Part shown: piece by piece, positions 25,286-32,600 of the stretch
How the letters are laid out: every line of letters starts with the position of its first letter
How positions within the stretch are numbered: position 1 is the stretch's first letter
Source of the DNA: Bacteroidota bacterium
GTDB taxonomy: Bacteria > Bacteroidota > Bacteroidia > Palsa-948
Direction of reading: 5' to 3'
DNA: 64,000 bases
NCBI GenBank assembly: GCA_016213405.1
Contig: JACRAM010000125.1
Span: forward strand, 124,001 to 188,000
Position numbers and translations under genes: made by a program
The notes under the pieces: model-generated
The model's database searches: none
Seen by the model: only the letters and a program-made list of their open reading frames with translations
What the model was told of the DNA's origin: nothing

Positions 25286-26460
25286 GTGCACAAAAAATCT
25301 TCACCCGCACCATATGGACGCTCTCGCTCGTGAGCCTGTTCAACGATATTTCTTCCGAAATGCTTTATCCCGTGATGCCGATTTATCTGAAGTCCATCGG
25401 TTTCACAGCGCTGTGGATTGGAATTCTTGAAGGAGTTGCTGAAGTAGTGGTTGGTTTGTCAAAGGGATATTTCGGAAAACTTTCTGACGAAAAAGGGAAA
25501 CGTTTGCCATTCATTCAACTTGGATATTTTATTTCCGCCATAGCCAAATCAATGCTGGCGTTATATGCTAATGTGGTTTGGGTTTTATTTTCCCGTTCAG
25601 GCGACAAACTCGGAAAAGGAATACGCAGCAGTGCGCGTGATGCCATGCTTTCAGATGAATGTTCGCGTGAGAACAAGGGAAAAGTTTTTGGTTTTCACCG
25701 CGCGATGGATACAGTGGGTGCCGCCATTGGTCCGCTGCTTGCGCTTGCTTATCTGCATTATTATCCCGGTGATTACAAACCGCTTTTCTTCATTGCGTTT
25801 GCCCCTTCGATGCTGAGTGTTCTATTCACTTTGTTTATTCGAGAGAAGAAAAAAGAAACTTCTGCTTCGGTCAGTATGAAAGCAAAAGGAAATTTCTTCT
25901 CCTACTTCTCCTATTGGAAAAAATCTTCTGGCGAATATCGCTCGCTTGTTATTGGTCTTCTTTTGTTCGCGGTGTTCAACAGTTCGGATGTGTTTCTTCT
26001 GCTGATGGCAAAGAACGCAGGCATCTCAGACCAGAATATTATTCTGGTGTATGTTTTCTATAACCTTGTGTATGCCTTGCTCTCGCTTCCGCTGGGGCAT
26101 CTTGCCGATAAAATAGGAATGAAAAAAACTTTTGTGTCAGGACTCTTTTGTTTTTGTATTGCTTATACGGGAATGGCGTTTGTGCAAAACACCGCAATGC
26201 TTCTTGCTATCTTTTTTGTGTATGGCATTTATATTGCTTCCACCGAAGGAGTTTCAAAAGCATGGATCGCTAAAATTGCTCCGCCCAGTGAAACCGCCAC
26301 CGCCATTGGCTTTCATGCCAGCGCGCAGAGCATTGCGCTGATGATTGCCAGCAGTATGGCAGGATTGATTTGGGTACTCACTAATCCACAGGTAACTTTT
26401 TTAGTTTCGGCAAGCGGTGTGTTTGTTGCTTTGATTTACTTTGCAGTTAAAACCAAATAA
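25282..26460 (+). CDS. MFS transporter
   Basis: A 392-residue major facilitator superfamily protein with about 12 hydrophobic segments. The first helix region reads SLVSLFNDISSEMLYPVMPIYL (split here), and the loop 2-3 motif GKLSDEKGKR and the RSSARDAMLSDE segment place it with MFS proteins annotated as multidrug or sugar-phosphate-type permeases. The ATG at 25282 overlaps the phosphatase stop, which suggests translational coupling. A role in taking up products of the phosphatase is a guess from context. Confidence 0.85.
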   Translation: MSAQKIFTRTIWTLSLVSLFNDISSEMLYPVMPIYLKSIGFTALWIGILEGVAEVVVGLSKGYFGKLSDEKGKRLPFIQLGYFISAIAKSMLALYANVVWVLFSRSGDKLGKGIRSSARDAMLSDECSRENKGKVFGFHRAMDTVGAAIGPLLALAYLHYYPGDYKPLFFIAFAPSMLSVLFTLFIREKKKETSASVSMKAKGNFFSYFSYWKKSSGEYRSLVIGLLLFAVFNSSDVFLLLMAKNAGISDQNIILVYVFYNLVYALLSLPLGHLADKIGMKKTFVSGLFCFCIAYTGMAFVQNTAMLLAIFFVYGIYIASTEGVSKAWIAKIAPPSETATAIGFHASAQSIALMIASSMAGLIWVLTNPQVTFLVSASGVFVALIYFAVKTK

Positions 26461-26461
26461 C

Positions 26462-27100
26462 ATGAAATATCTTTTTACCACAAAGTACGCGAAGGAATAC
26501 ACACAGAGAAACACAAAGAAAATCCCTTTGTGTCCTTTGCGAAATCTCTTTGCTCTCTTTGCGGTTACTGTATTTTTTTCATGTGGGAATGAGCAGGAAA
26601 AAGATTTTCCTCCCACTCCCCAAGACCCGAAAGATTCAGTTGTGAATGCTCCGAAAAATATGGAAGAAGATTTTACTCCTATTCTGAAAGAAATAAACAT
26701 TACCAACATCAATCAATACATTCATCCTGAGAAAGGGTTGTGGCTGATACAATCTTCAGGCGCGATGCCGAATATGACCAACACTACGCAGGTGGATAAA
26801 AACTTTCCTGTTGATTTTGCAAATGTGAAGAATGAAGAACTTCCGAAAGTAAACTGCGATTCAAAATCATTCTGGACGAAAGAAGGTTGCTTTGTGCAGG
26901 AAGTAAATTCATTTAAAGATGAAAAAATATGGACGTATTGCGGATTAAATAAAGAAGATGAAGTAAAAGTTTCTGAACTGGCACGAACTATTTCGTGGAC
27001 TGTGATTAATACTTCTCTTTATGCCCGTTATTATTTCTCGCTCATTGATGGTAAATGGTATTTGGCTTTTGTGGATTTGAGAACTCCCTGCTCAGCTTAG
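26462..27100 (+). CDS. Lipoprotein of unknown function with a repeat-derived signal peptide
   Basis: A 212-residue protein starting at ATG 26462, one base after the MFS stop codon. The N-terminus KYLFTTKYAKEYTQRNTKKI is long and polar, followed by a hydrophobic stretch LRNLFALFAVTVFFSCGNEQ whose FFSC is a plausible lipobox. This whole N-terminal segment is encoded by an imperfect inverted repeat (26475-26570). The mature part contains WLIQSSGAMPNMTN, CDSKSFWTKEGCF and YYFSLIDGKWYLAFVDLRTPC and is not recognised. It is likely an envelope lipoprotein. Confidence 0.75.
   Translation: MKYLFTTKYAKEYTQRNTKKIPLCPLRNLFALFAVTVFFSCGNEQEKDFPPTPQDPKDSVVNAPKNMEEDFTPILKEINITNINQYIHPEKGLWLIQSSGAMPNMTNTTQVDKNFPVDFANVKNEELPKVNCDSKSFWTKEGCFVQEVNSFKDEKIWTYCGLNKEDEVKVSELARTISWTVINTSLYARYYFSLIDGKWYLAFVDLRTPCSA
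26475..26570 (+). repeat. Imperfect inverted repeat encoding the lipoprotein N-terminus
   Basis: Left part ACCACAAAGTACGCGAAGG ... CACAAAG mirrors the right part CTTTGTGTCCTTTGCG ... CTTTGCGGTTA. From memory, similar CACAAAG/CTTTGTG hairpins occur between genes in many Bacteroidota. Here the repeat is translated. Confidence 0.7.
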
Positions 27101-27148
27101 TTGGTCTACGCCTCATTCCGAGTAAATACTGTTGCTGTTGCTTGCATC

Positions 27149-29554
27149 TTACTTCTTCCCGATTATCTCAAACTTCTGAGAAATGGTTTCGCCAAATTCA
27201 TCTACGAGCGTGAGGGTGTGCTGCCCTGCTTCGGGAGAAAGTCCCATCTGGTGAATTCCTTTTGTACTTCCTATATAATTATCATCCAGGTGCCAGTAAA
27301 TAGTTGTTTCGGGTTTGCGGTGCGCTACGCGGAAAACAGTTTTGCCTGTGCTTTCATCCAGTTCAACGGGAACAAAAATTTTGCTCTCCTGTTTCGGATA
27401 CAATAGTTCCATGGAAGCTACGCTGGTTGTGTTGCAATCTTTTCTGAACGATGGAAGTTCGCTGTAGGTTGGATTTTTTGATTTGTAATACCACTCCATC
27501 GCAGGCGGCAGCACAAACCATGATTTATGAATGATGCTTGAAACATTTTCGCAATCGCTGTTCACGCGCCATCTTCCTGTAGCATCCAGATGAATGAGGC
27601 GGTGATACGGACAAGGCGCGGTTTTCAATCCTGCCGCCTGCACCCATTGTTTTTCTTTGTGCTCGCAAATGGGCAGCGCGCGGTAGCCGCTTTCTTTGCA
27701 CACTTCTATTTCTCTCATTTCATCCTGCGGCATCTTGAACCAGCCCCAACCCTCTGAAGGTGAGGGGAGCGCTCCGAAGATTTCAAAAAGAATCGGAGCT
27801 GCAGTGCCGATGCCTGTGAGGTTGGGTCTTCCTTCTCCGTTGGCGTTGCCCACCCAAACACCTACTACATATTTCGGTGTCACGCCAATCGCCCATCCGT
27901 CTCGGTAGCCAAAACTTGTTCCGGTCTTCCACGCAATCTTTGACGAAGAAGAAAACATCTGCCAGCTTGCGTCAATATCGGGTCGGTTCACTTCTGCCAT
28001 GGCTTCGAAGGTTAAATAAATGGAGGCAGGATCGAGAGAAATGGTTGATGGTTGATGGTTGATGGTTGATGGAGAAGAAAAATAATTGAGTGGATATAAT
28101 TCTTGAGAAAAATTTTCTCCGCTATTTGCATGATTCAACGTGCGCGCCATGCTTGCATAAATTCCACAGAGATCCCAGAGTGTTGCTTCGGCTCCTCCGA
28201 GAATGAGTGTGAGTCCGTAATGGTCGGCAGAATTATTCAGCGTGGTGATGCCGAGTTTTTTGAGGAAGTAATGAAACCTGTCCACTCCATATTGCTGAAG
28301 CATTTTCACGCAGGGAACATTAAGCGAACGTGAAAGCGCACGCCTGGCGGGAACCGCGCCATCATAAGTGAGATAAAAATTCTGCGGAGAGAAGTCTCCT
28401 ATCTGCATGGGAATATCAGGCACAAGAGTATTCGGAAGGATTTCTCCATCACTGAGCATGGCTGAAAATAAAAATGGCTTCATGATGCTGCCGGTTGAAC
28501 GAGGTGAAGTGATGATGTCAACAGAGTTGCCGTGAAGGTCTTTGCCCTCATTCCAACCATCTCCCACAGAAGAGGGCGTTGTATTTCCAACATACGCCAC
28601 CACATTTCCTATCTCCACATCGGCAACAATTGCTGCTGCATTGAAGATTTGATTTCCCTGAAGTTTCAGAGAATGTTTCTCTACAATGTTTTTTATCCGT
28701 TCCTGGAGATTTGCATCCAGCGTGGATAAAACAGTTTGTCCGTTCATTCCTTCTTTGGAAGCGCGGTCGAGCAAATGAGACGACAACTGCGGAAGCGGAA
28801 AAGGTTTTTCGGGAAGCGGTTCGGATTGAGCAAGCACGCAGCTAAGCGAATCCATTTCTCCTGATTTCCATAGGGAAATTAAAAGACGGTTTCTTTTTTC
28901 CAGCAGCCGCTTATGATTTTTTCCGGGATAGATTAGCGAGGGAGCGTTGGGAAGAACTGCCAACGTGGCAGCTTCAGACCAGGAAAGTTCTGCGGGCTTT
29001 CTTCCGAAATATCTCCACGAAGCGGCATCTAATCCAACTACATTTCCTCCGAACGGTGCGTTAGAAGAATACAAAGCAAGAATTTCTTTTTTGGAATAGA
29101 AAATTTCTGTACGTGTGGCAAAAATTATTTCTATTATTTTTTCAAGAACTGTTCTCCCCTGCCCTTTCCTTGAAAGGCGAATCACCTGCATGGTGAGCGT
29201 ACTGCCTCCGCTTTTTACTTTTCCGGATTTAATATTCAGATACAACGCACGAAACATGGAGACAGGATTAAATCCTGGATGGCTGAAAAAATATTTGTCT
29301 TCAAACTCCGTAATTGCTTTCGCAAACTTCTCCGGAACTTTTTCGTCATAGGGAAAACGCCACTGTCCGTCATCGGCAATCTTGGCTCCGAGCAGAATTC
29401 CGGTTTTATCTTCCAGAACGGTGGAGGTCGGGTCTTTGAAAAATTTTAAAGGAAGGCAAAAACAATACCAAACGAACAAAATAAAAAAAAGCAACAGGAA
29501 AACTTTTTTCTTTTTGCCGAGGTTAAGAAATTTATTTTTCAGAGAAGAGAACAC
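27149..29554 (-). CDS. pbpC: Penicillin-binding protein 1C
   Basis: An 801-residue class A PBP. It has an N-terminal anchor (VFLLLFFILFVWYCFCLPL, ~18-36), a GT51 glycosyltransferase domain (EDKYFFSHPGFNPVSMFRA ~90; GGSTLTMQVIRL ~117), a transpeptidase domain with SxxK in STGSIMK (~355), SxN in SLNVPC (~408) and KTG in WKTGTSFGYRDGW (~540), and a C-terminal BiPBP_C-like domain (~715-801). Two repeat-derived peptides occur: STINHQPSTINHQPSTI (~494-510, heptads at 28044-28071) and LPSPSEGWGWF (~596-606, palindrome 27741-27772). It lies 87 bp downstream of a thioester alpha-2-macroglobulin, the pairing known from E. coli YfhM-PbpC. Confidence 0.93.
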   Translation of the reverse strand: MFSSLKNKFLNLGKKKKVFLLLFFILFVWYCFCLPLKFFKDPTSTVLEDKTGILLGAKIADDGQWRFPYDEKVPEKFAKAITEFEDKYFFSHPGFNPVSMFRALYLNIKSGKVKSGGSTLTMQVIRLSRKGQGRTVLEKIIEIIFATRTEIFYSKKEILALYSSNAPFGGNVVGLDAASWRYFGRKPAELSWSEAATLAVLPNAPSLIYPGKNHKRLLEKRNRLLISLWKSGEMDSLSCVLAQSEPLPEKPFPLPQLSSHLLDRASKEGMNGQTVLSTLDANLQERIKNIVEKHSLKLQGNQIFNAAAIVADVEIGNVVAYVGNTTPSSVGDGWNEGKDLHGNSVDIITSPRSTGSIMKPFLFSAMLSDGEILPNTLVPDIPMQIGDFSPQNFYLTYDGAVPARRALSRSLNVPCVKMLQQYGVDRFHYFLKKLGITTLNNSADHYGLTLILGGAEATLWDLCGIYASMARTLNHANSGENFSQELYPLNYFSSPSTINHQPSTISLDPASIYLTFEAMAEVNRPDIDASWQMFSSSSKIAWKTGTSFGYRDGWAIGVTPKYVVGVWVGNANGEGRPNLTGIGTAAPILFEIFGALPSPSEGWGWFKMPQDEMREIEVCKESGYRALPICEHKEKQWVQAAGLKTAPCPYHRLIHLDATGRWRVNSDCENVSSIIHKSWFVLPPAMEWYYKSKNPTYSELPSFRKDCNTTSVASMELLYPKQESKIFVPVELDESTGKTVFRVAHRKPETTIYWHLDDNYIGSTKGIHQMGLSPEAGQHTLTLVDEFGETISQKFEIIGKK
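27741..27772 (-). repeat. GC-rich palindromic element inside pbpC
   Basis: On the coding strand GCTCCCCTCACCTTCAGAGG followed by GTTGGGGCTGG. C-run and G-run arms surround a short centre. It is in frame and encodes LPSPSEGWGWF between the transpeptidase and C-terminal domains. Confidence 0.7.
28044..28071 (-). repeat. Four perfect heptanucleotides inside pbpC
   Basis: GTTGATG repeated four times without a mismatch on the plus strand. On the coding strand this gives the repeated peptide STINHQP. Perfect identity suggests a recent expansion. Confidence 0.9.
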
Positions 29555-29600
29555 AGAGCAGAGTATAAAAAAATCCCCCTTCCGAAGAAGAGGGATTGTG

Positions 29601-29634
29601 GGATTGCTTCGTCATTTCATTCCTCGCAATGACG
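29601..29634. repeat. Dispersed palindromic repeat between the A2M gene and pbpC
   Basis: GGATTGCTTCGTCATTTC continuing to CCTCGCAATGACG, with stem CGTCATT (29610-29616) / AATGACG (29628-29634). It matches from memory a repeat family (ATTGCGAGG...GAAGCAATC) seen between genes of many unrelated bacteria. Just upstream (29572-29596) is a partial GC-rich palindrome, TCCCCCTTCCGAAGAAGAGGG. Confidence 0.65.
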
Positions 29635-29641
29635 TACTAAA

Positions 29642-32600
29642 TTAAATCGCTCCAGGCTTCACAATTTCAATCCACTGCCCGGGCTTGCGTGCATTGATTG
29701 TGTTGTCATACATCGCTTCACAGAGAACAGTTGGCAGATAAAACTTTCCGATGTATGCCGCGTTCAAAATGATTCGGAATGTAACAGGTTGCCGCACTCC
29801 GACATTAAAATATGTGTACACCCTGTCATCGCGAATATCCTGATAAGTCGGGTAAGAACTCTTAAGGACTGAAGCTGTTTCATCCATGCGCGTGTTGTGA
29901 ATTTCCCATCCTGAAGGGAAAATCTGCGTGAGCGCCATTTCCTGATACCAGTTATTCTTGATTCCTGAATTAGAGATTATGACTTCGGCATAGAAATCTG
30001 TTCCCTGTTCAAGTTTGGAAACATCGAGCGAGCCGCCATCCATCGTATGATAGGAAATATCCATTCCCAAATTGCTTTCGGAAGAAGTTTGGTCTCCTGC
30101 TTCAGGAATTCCTTCCAGAATAATTCTCGCATAGAGAACTCCTTTTCCGTTGTTCGTCACGGAAACTTTTCCTGCATCGGCTCCTTTTATTCCCATGTTC
30201 ATTTGCGACATAGGAAGTTTTGTGTTCTTGCTTTCAGGTGTAGAATTGTTAATCGAATACGAGTAACTCATCGTACCTGAACTTCCACCTGTTTTTGCAA
30301 AACGCGAGACTGCGATCAAAGAATAAGCAGTCGTTTGTGTGCTCATCCAATAATTTCCGTTGCTAAGTGAAACAGAAAGTTCTTTCACGAGCGGTGCAGC
30401 TTTCACATAATCACCCAATACGCAAAGCGCTTCAATGATCATCGCTTCATCGCGGTCGCTGGAGCCATACGAGTAAGAAAGCTCAGTGTATTTATCCACT
30501 TTCGTTGTTGTGTTGTACACGAGTTGCTTTGCCACTTCAGTCTGACCAGCAAGTGCATACGCTGCAGCCAAACGCCACCTTGCATTTGCAGAAAGGTAGG
30601 GTGATTCACGCAAGCGGTTCATCGCACCGAGTTCTGGCGATTTTGCAAGAGCAAGAGTATAGAGACGATATGCCTGCATCAAATCATCGTTGTAATAATA
30701 ATACTGATAGTTTTTAGGATGATACGTCCATGAGTTGACAAGTTTCTTCTGATATTTTTTCCAGTTGTCAATTAATCCTGCAGGAAGGGTGTATCCTTTT
30801 GCTTCCGCTTCTAAAAGAAAATGTCCTGCATAAGAAGAACCCCAGTCGTTCGCGTCATAATCTCCGGGCCAGTAACCAAGACCTCCGCTGGATGTCTGGA
30901 AAGTTGTGAGTCTGCGGACTCCTGCTTTGATGTTGTTGTCAATCGCTGCTTTGAAATCGCTGTTGAGTTCCATGATATCGGAAAGAAACAACTGCGGGAA
31001 AACCGAAGAAGTGGTTTGCTCCACGCATCCGTGAGGATATTGGATCAAATATTTCAAACGGTAATCCAGATTCACAGGAGGAATGCCAGAAATTTCCAGC
31101 GTGCCTTTATTTGTTCCCGCCATTCCGTTTGGTTTGTAGTCCGAGTTCCAGGTTTTGCCGGGTTCAATCACGGTTTCAATAAAGTCGGTGATTTTCGGAT
31201 TGGGAGTGCGAACATCAATTTCAATATCGTAAGTCGCTTTTTCTTTTCCGCAGGTGGCAATCACTTTCACTTTTCCGATTCCGAGCAGCGGATTTATTTT
31301 CATAGGGAAGTTGATGACCTCATCCCCTATTTCCTTGAAGGAAATATTTTTCTTCGTTCCTTCCAGCGGAGAGAAATATTTATTTGCCTGCACTTCCACA
31401 CTTACATTCTTGATATTTTTTTCCATAGCGAAAACTGTGACAGGCAAATCCACTATTTCATTCGGACCCACCACGCGCGGCAAAGTTGCAAGCACCATCA
31501 CAGGTTGTTTCACAGGAACGGCTTTGTCAGAGGAGCCATACGCAGCGCTTCCGCTTTTTTTCGCAGAAGGTTCTCCAGCCACCACCATCACACGCACAGA
31601 GCCAACATATTGAGGCATCATAAATTCGTGCGTTGCTTTTTTCCCTTTATCAATATGAAATGGTCCCAGGAATTTCACCATCGGCTTGAAGCGGTTTGCT
31701 TTTGCTCCGCCTTTTCCATCGCCTTCACCGTCACCTCCAATCGCCAGAAGTTTTTGCATCATCGCGCCAAAAGCTCCAATGACATTGTCATACATATCCC
31801 ATGTTTTTACTCCGAGCGCTTCGCGCTGGTAAAAAATTTTCCACGGCTCCGGAGTTTCAAAACGTGTGATGTCAAGCAAACCTTCATCCACCACTGCGAG
31901 CGTGTAGGTCATCGGCTTTCCGTTTTCTTCACCAACAGTTACGCTTGCTTTTTGTTCTGGTCTCCAGAACTGCGCAGTCTCAATCGTTGGTCGCAAATGT
32001 GTGTTCGGGTCTTCTACCGAAATCGGAATCACTCCATACATTCTTATAGGTAAATCATTCAGCGTTTGCGCGTGTGGCTGAACGAGCGTTACGTGCGCGT
32101 AAACATTCGGAGCCATTTCAGCAGTAACGGGAATAGAAATTTCCGTTGTACCTTTTTTTGTTTCCGCCCAGAAAGCATTCAAAACTTTTGAGCCCGTTTC
32201 AATGGAAACCAACGCGCGTCCGCCTTCGCCTGAAGGAATAGTGATCTTGATATTATCGTTCACGGCATATTTATCTTTATCCGTTGTCACCGCAAGAATG
32301 GTTGCGCCCTGGCTGTCGTCTTTCTGAGAACGACCCGCCCATGCCGGCCAGTCAATGTAAACGGTTTGCCCTGTGGAATGTCCGCTTTCATTATCTGTAA
32401 CGCGGACTAAAAATCTTCCCCAGTCCGGGCGATTCACGCGCAAAACAAATTGTCCTTTTCCATTCACGGTAGAAATTTCCTGAGAGAAATACGGCTGATG
32501 ATATTGATCGCCTACATATTGTCCGAGGTCATCACCGTAATGATCCCACCACCAGCGCCACTGCACTTTGTAAACTTTCACAGTGAGCTTGTTTTTTGAA

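Noticed and set aside
30821-32053. Long plus-strand ORF of 410 codons opposite the alpha-2-macroglobulin gene
   Set aside because: It is antisense to well-supported coding sequence, rich in His/Arg/Phe as expected of a shadow frame, with no family motif.
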